Shown here: positions 55,091 to 64,000 of the stretch, one piece after another
Layout: every line of letters begins with the position of its first letter
Position numbering within the stretch: position 1 is the first letter of the stretch
From: Hemicordylus capensis
Lineage: Eukaryota > Chordata > Lepidosauria > Squamata > Cordylidae
DNA length: 64,000 nucleotides
Reading direction: 5' to 3'
Assembly (NCBI RefSeq): GCF_027244095.1
Contig: NC_069660.1
Coordinates: 283,238,863-283,302,862, forward strand
The notes under the pieces: model-generated
Database searches by the model: none
Told to the model about the DNA's origin: nothing
Seen by the model: the letters and a program-made list of their open reading frames with translations, nothing else
Position numbers and translations under genes: made by a program

Positions 55091-55645
55091 TGGGGCTGTA
55101 GCAGTGGTAGGGCTTCTGCTTTGCATGCACAAAGTCCCAGGTTCAATCCCTGACACCTCCAGCTAGGGCTGAAAGACTCTTGCCCGAAATCTTGGAGAGC
55201 CACTATCAAACACTCACGTAGGGATGCACAAGTCAAATACCCTGGTGGGCCAGAACTAACCATGACTTGGTGGGCAGGGGCCGATGTAAATTTTCAGCAC
55301 ATTAATGATTACATTAAAATTAATTATTAAAAATATTAATGAAAGCAAGTATTAGTTACCCACAGCATGAGGAGGGAAGAGGAGGCTCCTAGCAACCTTT
55401 CCTCTTCCTTGTCCCCCATGCACTTTTAATGCCGTCAAAGGTCAGTTTTGAAAGGGGGCTGACCCCAGCCAGGTCCATGGGGCATGGTGGCATTTTGCAC
55501 CTTACCTCAAGCACCACAATACTTTGGGCCAGTCTTGGGGCCAGCAAAAAAGTCGCCGCGGGCCGGATCCGGCACCCGGGCCTTATGTTGTGCAGGCATA
55601 GACAATACTAAGATAGACAGACCAATGATCTGATTAGAGTTTCCT
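55091..55645 (+). mobile_element. tRNA-Ala-derived SINE split by a hAT
   Basis: Left part 55091-55218 has a good tRNA-Ala-like head ('ggggctgtagcagtggtagg', 'aggttcaatccctgacacc'). The right part resumes at 55601 with 'gacaatactaagatagacag'. A hAT-like MITE lies between. Confidence 0.88.
55219..55600 (+). mobile_element. hAT-like MITE, CAGGGCTGCACAAC family, nested in SINE
   Basis: Ends TAGGGATGCACAAG and inverted TTGTGCAGGCATA. 382 bp, close in size to the 56884 copy. No clear target duplication. Confidence 0.82.
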
Positions 55646-55826
55646 AAGGCCACTGAAAAGCAGGGCACTTCAGTGAGGTCCCAATATGCAGATATTCTAC
55701 CTGAAAGATACCTTTTGTCTCCTGGCTATTTATTTTTAAAAATTTTTACCCCAGTGTAAGACAAGGGTGGTAGCGGCAATTATTTCCCCCTAAGGGCAAC
55801 GGTGGTAGCAACAGGAACACCAGAGA

Positions 55827-56411
55827 CAGGGGCGGAGCCACTATTGGGCAAACAGGTTCAAAGAACCCAGGACGCCACCAATCAGGGGCCGCGAGCGTGG
55901 CCCCAGAAACGCCCCCCACATTTGACATCAGACGCAGAGGCATTATTTTGGTCCCAAACGGGGCCGCGCAGCCCCATTTGGAGTCGGAATTGGCCTGCGC
56001 TGCCTTGGCAGCGTGGCTGGAGTGACTCTCCCTGCCTTAAAGGCAGTGAGAGCTGCTTCTGGTCTCGCTGCCAATTCAGCGGGGCCAATCGATCTCCCTC
56101 CCAAACGGTGCCACGCTGCCCTGTTTAGGAGAGGGTTTGGCCCGCACTGCATTGGCAGTGTAGCCGGAACGGCTTTCCCTGCCTAAAGGCAGGGAAAGTT
56201 GCTCCAGCCAACGCTGCCCAACACAGCGCAGGCTGATCTCCCTTCCAAACAAGTCCACGTTGGGGAGGGAGACCACATCCCCCACATCTGATGTCAGATG
56301 CGGGGGTGTGGCTAGCTGAGTCCCTGCGTTTGATATCAGATGCGGGGGTCGGGGCCAGGGGGCCACAGTGTCGGCGACACACACGCTGCCACCAGCCTCC
56401 CTACGCTCCTA
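55827..56411 (+). mobile_element. hAT-like MITE, CAGGGGYGKAGCC family, with expanded interior
   Basis: Perfect flanks ACCAGAGA (55819-55826, 56412-56419). The left end CAGGGGCGGAGCC is good and the right end is decayed. The inner 'ggcagcgtggctggagtgac / ggcagtgtagccggaacggc' unit occurs twice, which explains the greater length. Confidence 0.88.
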
Positions 56412-56650
56412 ACCAGAGAGTTTGTCCTTCCAATACCTCTTGCACTTGCCTCATCACCAAAGACACCCCAGGAGCAGCATTCCATCTGGCCTGCATGAAG
56501 AGAAGCCCCGTCTCTGAGGGACAGTTGCAAGGTGAAGTGTAGGAGTCACCCCAGACAATAGTTTAGTTACTGGGGCACCAGCAGGGTGGCAAGATGCACC
56601 CCCACCCCCCATTAAAGCCGATCTTTGCGATCAATCTGACCCTAGGGGGG

Positions 56651-57316
56651 AGGGCTGGTCTTGTGGTAGCAAACATGACTTGTCCCCTTAGCTAAGCAGG
56701 GTCTGCCCTGGTTGCATATAAAAGGGAGACTAGAAATATGACCACTGTGAGATATTCCCCTCAGGATGGAGCCACTCTGGGAAGAGCAGAAGGCTCCAAG
56801 TTCCCTCCCTGGCATCTCCAAGATAGGAATGAGAGAGATTCCTGCCTGCAACCTTGGAGAAGCCGCTGCCAGTCTGTGTAGACCAGGCCTGCACAGCACA
56901 AGGGCCGGGGCCAGATCTGGCCCACAGGGACTTTTTTGATGGCCCCAGGGGTGGCCCAAAGTATTGGGTTGCCTGAGGTGAGGTGCAAAATGCCACCTTG
57001 CCCCATGGACTTGGTAGGGGTCAGCCCCCTTTCAAAACTGACCTTTGCAAGCATTGAAAGAACATGAGGGACAGGGAAGAGGAAAGGTTGCTAGGAGCCT
57101 TCTCATACCTTCTCATGCTGTGGGTAACTAATAATTGCTTTCATTAATATTTTAAATAATTAATTTTAATATAATCATTAATGTGCTGAAAATTTACCTC
57201 AGCCCCTTCATACCAAGTCATGGTTGGTTCCGGCCCACCAAAATATTTGACTTGTGCACCAACGAGATGGACCTATGGTCTGATTCAGTAATATATGGCA
57301 GCTTCCTTTGTTCCTG
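56651..57316 (+). mobile_element. 5S/tRNA-Ala composite SINE split by a hAT
   Basis: Head and body 56651-56883 ('ttagctaagcagggtctgcc', 'accttggagaagccgctgcc') and body end 57265-57316 ('agatggacctatggtctg'). The hAT copy at 56884-57264 lies between. Confidence 0.9.
56884..57264 (-). mobile_element. hAT-like MITE, CAGGGCTGCACAAC family, nested in SINE
   Basis: Starts CAGGCCTGCACAGC; the right end, read inverted, is 'gacttgtgcacc' with decayed last bases. About 381 bp, opposite orientation to 55219. Confidence 0.82.
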
Positions 57317-58028
57317 TGTACCTATGACCCTTGTAAGCTTTTCAAGGAGAGTGTCTCCTCACACTCCTTGCAGAGCTTGCAAGAAGCACAAGGAGAGAAG
57401 AGGAGGCTGCTGGCAACTCCTGACTCCCTTGCACCACCTTCAAAACTTGCAAAGTTCGATTTTGAAAGAGTGCTGGCCTCAGCAGGATCATAGGGTAAGG
57501 GAGCATTTGGTGCTTCACCTCCAGCACTGCAAGATCTTGGACCACCTCTGCTGGAGTGGGGCTGTACTTGAGCCCCCACAAACCCCTAAGGATAGTGACA
57601 GTGACAGCTGAAGCACCAGGGAGTGGGACCTGGGGAAAGGTTTTTAAATAATGTCATATTCCCTCAATGTCCCTCTTAGCTGTCATGTCATCATAGAATT
57701 GTATCACCACTTGTAAGCCACTTTGGATACCTATCTGGGCCCTGGGGCAAAATCCCTCCTCTTGGCCCCGCTGATTAGGGCTAACATTTCCCCTGGACAT
57801 GTCCCCATTTTCATGAAAAAGAAGAATGTCCTTGAGGCAATCTGTCTGATATTTGCCCGCCCACTCATGCAACCCCCCTTCCCTTTGAGCTAGCAGCCAG
57901 GTCTTGGATGCCAGGGCTACCAGTCCAAGAAAGAAAGCCAGCAGGTAGATCAAACTACCTTTGTGCCAGTGGCTGGGGCTACCCCAGCACAGGAGGCCAG
58001 GTCTACCTGCTGCATGCAGGAATCCTTG
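57317..58028. other. Unassigned intergenic DNA
   Basis: Short open frames only; nothing recognised. Confidence 0.45.
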
Positions 58029-58029
58029 G

Positions 58030-58345
58030 GTACATCTGAACATAAGAACAGCCCTGCTGCATCGGGCCCAAGGCCTATCTAGTCCAGCATCCTGTTTCAC
58101 ACAGTGGCCCACCAGATGCCCCTGAGAAGCCCACAGGCAAGAGGTGAGGGCATGCCCTCTCTCTTGCTGTTGCACCCCTATTTAGAGGCATCTTGCCTCT
58201 ATAGCCACCAGACTAGTAGCCATTGATAGATAGACCTGTCCTTCATAAATTTGTCTAAGCCCTTTTTAAAGCCATCCAGGCTAGTGGACATCACCACATC
58301 CCATGGCAAAGAATCTCATAGATTAATTTTATGCTGTGTGGGTTC
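58030..58345 (-). mobile_element. CR1 LINE 3'UTR fragment
   Basis: Begins with 'gaacataagaacagccctgc', the CR1 3' end, and follows the 44752 copy through 'ccatccaggctagtgg'. Confidence 0.85.
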
Positions 58346-58638
58346 TGTTGCTCCAGTGCCCAGGTCTACTGAGCATTGTATTTATTTATATATATCTATG
58401 CAAACCTCTTTGGGAAATGTTGTTGAAAAGTGGTATATAAATGTTTATTTTAAGTGGGATACGGGGGCAGGGCACCTCCTTGCCCAAAACAATAGACACA
58501 ACTGGCCACCCAGTGCATTGGAGGCCAGATCTATCACTGCCACTGGCCCACTCAAGTCAATTGGCCTCCATTCTTTTTATTTTTTTTTTAAAGGCATTGA
58601 GAAGGATGTCCTCATTTTTCAAGTTGAAAATATGGTCT

Positions 58639-59064
58639 AGGGTTACCAACAATCCCTTATAAGCAGGGACATCCCTTATTTTAGCCCAAAATGGTATGTC
58701 CTTTACAGGATGCCATTTGTCCCTTATTAACAGCCATCAATGATTGATGTACAGTCATTGATTGATGTACATTATCCAGGTATCAGGATCATGAAAACCA
58801 TGCAAGCGATGACTGCTAGACAGTGCTCATGTGTGAAACCTATTTTTACTGGCTAAGCACACTTCTCTGTCTAGAAAACAAAATGGCATCACACCCAGTT
58901 TGGTTAACCATGGTTATATCAATAAGCAAAAGAGAAGCAATCTAAGCAGTAACTTACACCGTAGGGTTAAGCTGAAAGTGGTAACATCCCACACACAGCA
59001 TTCAGGCTTCCCATGACTCCCTGCCTCGTGTCCCTTATTCGGGCAGTGGGATGTTGGCAACCCT
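58639..59064. mobile_element. MITE with AGGGTTRCCAACA ends
   Basis: AGGGTTACCAACAATCC and the inverted right end AGGGTTGCCAACATCCC match at 14 of 17. 'cccttattt' words recur at both ends. Confidence 0.65.
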
Positions 59065-59485
59065 CAGCCCTACCTATGGTGTGGTACATGACACCCACTG
59101 TACTCAGTGGCAGTCAGCAATTCCTCCCACCCTCCCCACTGGTGAATCTCTGGTGGGGGTGACAGCTCCTTCCCTTCCATCCTTGGAGGACAGGAGGAAG
59201 AAAAGTCACCCGCTGCATCCTGTCCCGATTTTTTTGAGGGGAAGAAGAGGAGCCACTGCCACAGCCAACTCCCTTGGCGGCAGCTCCTTCTCCTCCTACT
59301 GCCCTCACTGGCCAATTGATATTCTCCTAAAGCCCCCTGTGGGATGCAGGAGCCTTTGCGAGAAAGCCTATTGGTTGGTGGGAAGTAGAGGAGGAGGAAC
59401 TACTGCATGAGTCACTTGGCCAAGAGTCTGGTCTGGCAGTTCCTCCTTCCCCTGCTCCCACAGAACCTGCCTCCCTCCTTCCCCT

Positions 59486-59741
59486 AAAGCTAAAGTGTGC
59501 CGTCGAGTCGGTGTCGACTCCTGCAACCACAGAGCCCTGTGGTTGTCTTTGGTAGAATACAGGTAGGGTTTACCATTGCCATCTCCCGCGCAGTATGAGA
59601 TGATGCCTTTCAGCATCTTCCTATATTGCTGCTGCCCGATAGAGGTGTTTCCCATAGTCTGGGAAACAGACCAGCGGAGACTCGAACTGGCAACCTCTGG
59701 CTTGCAAGTCAAGTCATTTCCCCACTGCGCCATTAGGTGGT
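59486..59741 (-). mobile_element. Sauria-type SINE, near full length
   Basis: Reverse copy from 'aaagtgtgccgtcgagtcgg' to 'ccccactgcgccattaggtgg', with a reversed B-box-like 'actcgaactggc'. The least diverged copy in the window. Confidence 0.94.
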
Positions 59742-59791
59742 TCTCTTTTCCCTAGAGGCCCTATAATGATACAGGGGCATCTGGAGCAAGG

Positions 59792-59919
59792 ATGGCCAAC
59801 CTGAAGCTCTCCAGCTGCTGTTGGACTACAACTCCCATCATCTCCTGCCACACTGCGTGGCAGAGGATGATGGGAGTTGTAGTCCAGCAACAGCTGGAAA
59901 GTCTCAGGTTGGCCAACTC
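59792..59919. mobile_element. Palindromic MITE (GGCCAACCTG ends)
   Basis: 'ggccaacctgaagctctcc' pairs with 'aaagtctcaggttggcc', and 'ttggactacaactcccatca' pairs with 'tgatgggagttgtagtcca'. Flanks ATCTGGAG and CTGTGGAG match at 6 of 8. Confidence 0.82.
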
Positions 59920-60830
59920 TGCTGTGGAGGATGCTCTGATATGTAGCCTCTCAATCAACTCTGCTGATTCTTGTTTCAGGGGTAAGCCTGGTCGAACGAG
60001 CCCTCTAATGCATGTGGGCCCTCAGCAGGTGCCCCACCCGGCAGACCCCTGAAGCTGCTCCTGCATAAACAACAGGAGTGAGACTCAGAAAAAGTACCTC
60101 TTAGTATTTCATGTTAACAGAGTGAAGAGGTCACTCTGACTGATCTTCCAAGTGAAATGAATTGGGTCATTTAGCCAGCTGAACAATTTAAACTGATCAT
60201 CCATTTATCCTTTGCTTCCTTCGTGTGAATTCACTTTCTGAAATGTGCAGTTAGGGATAAAGAAAGGAAAGAGATACTAAAGGAAAGCTCATGTAACTAT
60301 TATAATGGCTGACTCACTACTGGCATTAGATAAGGTTTTGGTGAGAGTGCCTGATCTCTGTTTTTATTAGGTACAGTAGTTGCATCAGCTTACTCTTTTA
60401 GAGTTGAAACAATGGTTCAAATCCCAGCTTCAAATCCCACCTGCAAGGAGCTGGAAGGGGCCTGGACGCTGGCAAACCACTGGTATAGTGGCTAATAGAG
60501 ATGTGCACAAAACAGTTGGAATCCAAACTGGATTTGAAGTTGGGATCCAAAACTGGCCCAGCTCGGTTTTGGTTCTTGTTGAACCGGTTTGAACTGGAGC
60601 TCTACTGGTAAAGGGGAATCCCCTTTACCAGTAAAAGGGCAGAGCGGGAGGGAGGGAAGTCAGTTACTACTTTCAAGCCCCCACTGGCCGAGGTGGCGGC
60701 CAAGGGGGCAGTGGTGGCAGCACACACCCCCACTGGTCTCCCCCCCCCGCCCGAGTAGCCAGGGCCAGTGGCAGCTCGGTTTGGGCCTCTGTACTCGCAT
60801 GGAGGCCAGTGACCGCCATACATGCTCATC
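59920..60830. other. Mostly unassigned intergenic DNA with a short hairpin
   Basis: 60603-60617 and 60619-60633 form a perfect 15-bp inverted repeat with one spacer base. Confidence 0.6.
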
Positions 60831-61235
60831 AGGATCACCAGGAGCGGTCCGTTTGCAGTTATCACCGGCTTGTCTGGTGGCTACTCGGGGACGGGCCTTC
60901 TCCGCTGCTGCCCCAAAACTTTGGAACGTGCTTCCTGCTGAAATAAGAGCCTCCCCATCTCTGACAACTTTAAAAAAGTCTTTAAAGACACACCTATTTA
61001 CCCAGGCATTTAATTAAATATTGCTTTAACAGTTTTAACATCGTTTTAAAATGTTGTTTTAAAATTTAAATTGTTGTGATGTTTTAACTTTTACTATATC
61101 ATTTATTTTGTCTTAACTACTGTTTTAAGTTTTCTGTTGTCATTTATTTTAACTAGTGTTTTAACTTTTTGTTTTGTTTGCTTGTTGTAAACCTCCCAGA
61201 GACGTTAGTTTGGGGTGGTATAGAAATATGTTAAA
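60831..61235 (+). mobile_element. L2-like LINE 3' end
   Basis: Encodes AVRLQLSPACLVATRGRAFS, AAAPKLWNVLPAEIRASPSL and TTLKKSLKTHLFTQAFN, an ORF2 C-terminus, then the 3'UTR and 'aaacctcccagagac' motif. The Helitron at 61236 begins at its last base. Confidence 0.88.
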
Positions 61236-61721
61236 CTAGTGGGCCTGGGCACAGAGCATCTGTGCTTCTAGTTGGGCTCTGCCCGGGCCCACCACCGCCG
61301 CCCGCGGCTCCGGCTGGGCCCGCCGCTGCCCTGGCCCGCCGCCACCTCGCCCGGCTTCCCCTGCCGCCTCCTCCAGCCGGGCCCGCCGCCTCCTCCGGCT
61401 TCCCCCGGGCCCGCCGCCTCCTCCCGGCTGGGCCCGCCTCCGCCCGCGGCTCCGGCCGGGCCCTCCACCACCCGGGCCTGCCACCGCCTTGCCCGGCTTC
61501 CCCCGCCACCTCCTCGCCTCGCCCAGCCAGGCCCGCCGCCTTGGCTCCTCGGCCTGTCCCCATCGCTGCCAGGCCGGGCCTGCCGGCGGCCATGGCCACC
61601 GCCGCCGCTGTTCTCCTGGGTGCGCCAGCCAATCAGGTGCCCCCGCAGCTCAGCCAATCAGCTGGGGTTCCGGGACACATTTTTCCCTGGCACACCCAGG
61701 ATAGATAGATAGATAGATAGA
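61236..61721 (-). mobile_element. Non-autonomous Helitron with very GC-rich interior
   Basis: On the minus strand it starts TCTATCTATC after an A and ends GGCCCACTAG before a T. The hairpin GCACAGA-tgc-TCTGTGC (61249-61265) is perfect. Interior 61275-61620 is GCC/CCG-rich. Open frames of 130-150 codons there are Gly/Ala/Pro/Arg-rich and not credible genes. Confidence 0.88.
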
Positions 61722-62990
61722 TAACTTTGGGCAACTCAGCTTTGGGCTTACTCTCTCACACAGCCTGGCCTATCTTAGAGCACTAATTGGGATAAAAGTT
61801 AGGGGGAGAACCATGTGTACTTCACTGAGTTCCTCCAAGGAAGAAGGGTAAGATTAAAACAAACATTAAGAATAATATTTGGATATAAATCTCACTGAGC
61901 CTAATGTACTAGACTAGAGCCTTCAAATGCTTTTCTCCTACATTGAGGAAACCAGGCAGTTTCCACCCCACCCCGATACACAAGTGACTGGGAAGCCAGT
62001 ATACAAATGGACCTCTTAACTCCTGTACTTGCTGTGGAAAAAACCCTTGTGCGGCCCTTGAGACAAAACTATACATGAGTGTTTTCCCCTCATACAGCAA
62101 TTACTACTACTACTACTACTACAATTATTTATATACCGCTTTTCAAGAAATGTTTCCAAAGCGATTTACATACAGAAATAGTAACGTTTGAAGAGGCGCT
62201 TAACCCATCTTTTTTCTTTAAGCCCAAACCTTCATGCAAATGCATTTTTAACATTTTCTTGCATAAAAATAAACTGGATGAAATCCAAGAGGGCTTCATC
62301 CTAAAGGGAAATGCCTTTATCTAGCAAGCCCTTATTGTGTGCCATACTGAAAAGTGTGCGCACACAGCTGTTTCCCTCACCCAGCCGAGCAGTCAAACTG
62401 CTTTAGACACTTCCAGATGTTTAGAACCTGGTTTTCAGTGGTGTTATGAGCTGTTAGAGCAAAAGTCCAAACAGAAATAAGCAGCTGCGGGAGTGGGTGG
62501 GGGTGTAGTCTCGCTCACAAGGGCATATCTCTGGTCTACAACTGATATGTTTTAGAAGTTGACTACAACTGATTAAAATAAAAAGAATAAAAAGATTGTG
62601 TAGCACAAATTCTCAGCTCTGGCTTATGAAGTAAATGTCCTTGTTTCTTTAATGTGTGCACAGCAGGCATAGCTCAGTTGCATTAGGCTTGGAAGCTCCA
62701 AACGCATGTATTGTAGTAGGCTAACCTAACCTCACTGTGTGCCTGTGGTGGCCCTGTTACTAAAAGAAAAAGGGACAAGCAGCAAAACTTCTGTTCATAA
62801 TTACAGTCAAACACGATTCACTGGACTATTACCAGGTGTTTGTCTCGGTTACCAATCTTAAAAATGGAATGCAGTTTCAATATTTTAGCTCCCTACACAA
62901 AGATATGTTTATTTTAAGCTGCTATGGATTCTGTCTGTCTTCCCTTTTTGTTGGCTTCTTGCTTTTGAATCACTGTTGAAGTGTGGCGCG
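61722..62990. other. Mostly unassigned intergenic DNA
   Basis: 62101-62190 has a TAC repeat joined to a LINE 3' motif in reverse ('tttatataccgcttttcaag'). The rest is unrecognised. Confidence 0.5.
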
Positions 62991-63001
62991 GGAGAGCATT
63001 T

Positions 63002-63168
63002 TGGGACTGATATGCAGCAGAGATATAGGAAGATGTTGAAAGGCATCATCTCATACTGCGCGGCCCCGATGGCAATGGTAAACCCCTACCAAAGACAACC
63101 ACAGGGCTCTGTGGGCGCCAGGAGTCGAAAACGACTTGATGGCACATTTCACCTTTACCTTACCGTTT
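63002..63168 (+). mobile_element. Sauria-type SINE, head lost
   Basis: 'agcagagatataggaagatg', 'catctcatactgcgcgg', 'acagggctctgtgggcgcc' and 'gatggcacatttcaccttta'. Confidence 0.88.
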
Positions 63169-63519
63169 TTTAAGCTTAAAGGGATATGGATGGAAGATGA
63201 GTATGTGGGAAAGATATGCACACAGTTGATATAATGTTTTTGAATTGGTATGAAATATTGAAATGTTGTGGGCGGGGCTTGTTGTGCATCATGATCTGAG
63301 CATTTCTCAAGACAAGTTTTTGATAAAAAGAAAGGTGCAATCATTGTTGGGTTTTTTGTATTTGTTTGGAGCAGGAGTACAAACAACATTCTTCAAGATG
63401 GCACTTCTGTTGTGGAGAAATCACATTTTTCCCGGCTTCAGACTAACAGGGTTTGAGGAGCAACTCCCCACTTAATTTTTTTGTGGGGCAGAGAAAATAT
63501 ACTTTTAATGGGGGACATA

Positions 63520-63735
63520 TTTATTTATTTATCAGTCATATTTTTATACTGCCTGATATGTACATCTCTAGGTGGTGTGTACAAATTTAAAATATTTAAA
63601 AATCAACACAGATTAAAATACACAAGACATAATAAAAACAATAGTATAAAATAGCTAATAAAACAAATTATTAAAATTATTAAAATTCTAATTACAAGCT
63701 TGCGAGAACAGGAGAGTCTTGAGGGTCTTCCTGTA
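63520..63735 (-). mobile_element. LINE 3'-end fragment
   Basis: 'tatttatttatcagtcatat' with 'atactgcctgatatgtac' is a decayed LINE 3' motif in reverse, followed by A-rich sequence. Confidence 0.5.
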
Positions 63736-64000
63736 ACAGGTGATCTCGCCGGTTAATATTCACCCACAATTGGGGTTTTCTGCACATGCGCAGTAGCCCT
63801 GCGGAGGCATTTCTTGCTCTGATAAGCACTCTCCATATATAGATATGGGTTATTTTATTTGACAGAGGGTTATTATTTTGGTGGACAGAGTTCAGTACAA
63901 TGTGGGGGGGGGACTCATCAAATATAGCTGGGGTGGCTAGAGCAGGCTTGCCCTCTAATTTTCTGCCCTCTAATTTTTTCTGCTCCCCAAGTTTTTAAAA

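Noticed and set aside
61231-61712. Gly/Ala/Pro/Arg-rich open frames of 129-148 codons
   Set aside because: They are low-complexity translations of the GCC-rich Helitron interior, in several frames at once.
32250-64000. Exons of NDUFAF6, the upstream neighbour of TP53INP1 in human
   Set aside because: No frame on the plus strand resembles its protein as I know it. The gene may start beyond 64 kb.
1-64000. CRISPR array, operon or prokaryotic defence system
   Set aside because: Splice sites, LINEs, SINEs and hAT elements show vertebrate DNA. No regularly spaced direct repeats occur.

Overview
The window is vertebrate nuclear DNA, most likely from a squamate reptile. The repeats point there: many copies of a tRNA-derived SINE with a Bov-B-like 3' end (Sauria SINE type), CR1 and L2 LINE pieces, an R4/Dong-type LINE, many short hAT-like DNA transposons and non-autonomous Helitrons. 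No Alu, B1 or mammalian L1 was seen. The species cannot be named from the sequence.

One host gene is clearly present: TP53INP1 (tumor protein p53-inducible nuclear protein 1) on the minus strand. Three coding exons (16229-16118, 14379-13986 and 11650-11404) join in phase into a 250-residue protein that aligns along its length with the 240-residue human beta isoform as I remember it. It keeps the LC3-interacting WILV motif and the conserved C-terminal block. A CpG-rich region at about 31.4-32.25 kb is the likely promoter and non-coding exon 1, which gives an intron 1 of about 15.4 kb. A second GC-rich island lies at about 30.05-30.8 kb inside intron 1. The 3'UTR probably runs from 11403 to a poly(A) signal near 7.0 kb. 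I found no exons of the genes that flank TP53INP1 in human (CCNE2, NDUFAF6).

Layout. 1-6.8 kb: downstream intergenic DNA with a broken CR1, an R4/Dong 3' end and SINEs. 6.99-16.4 kb: 3'UTR and coding exons of TP53INP1, with intronic SINEs and MITEs. 16.4-31.8 kb: intron 1, full of SINEs, LINE 3' ends and palindromic MITEs. 30-32.5 kb: GC-rich promoter region. 32.5-64 kb: upstream intergenic DNA built almost wholly from transposon layers, namely five hAT-like families with 8-bp target duplications, three Helitrons with intact ends, a second R4/Dong copy, a hAT carrying a nested CR1, foldback elements and two stretches that may be LTR-type fossils. No bacterial-style system, CRISPR array or cluster of unknown genes is present. 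The novelty lies in the mobile-element biology: a SINE made of 5S rRNA and tRNA-Ala parts, MITEs that carry CRE-like palindromes, R4/Dong copies ending in TAA repeats, and repeated nested insertions.
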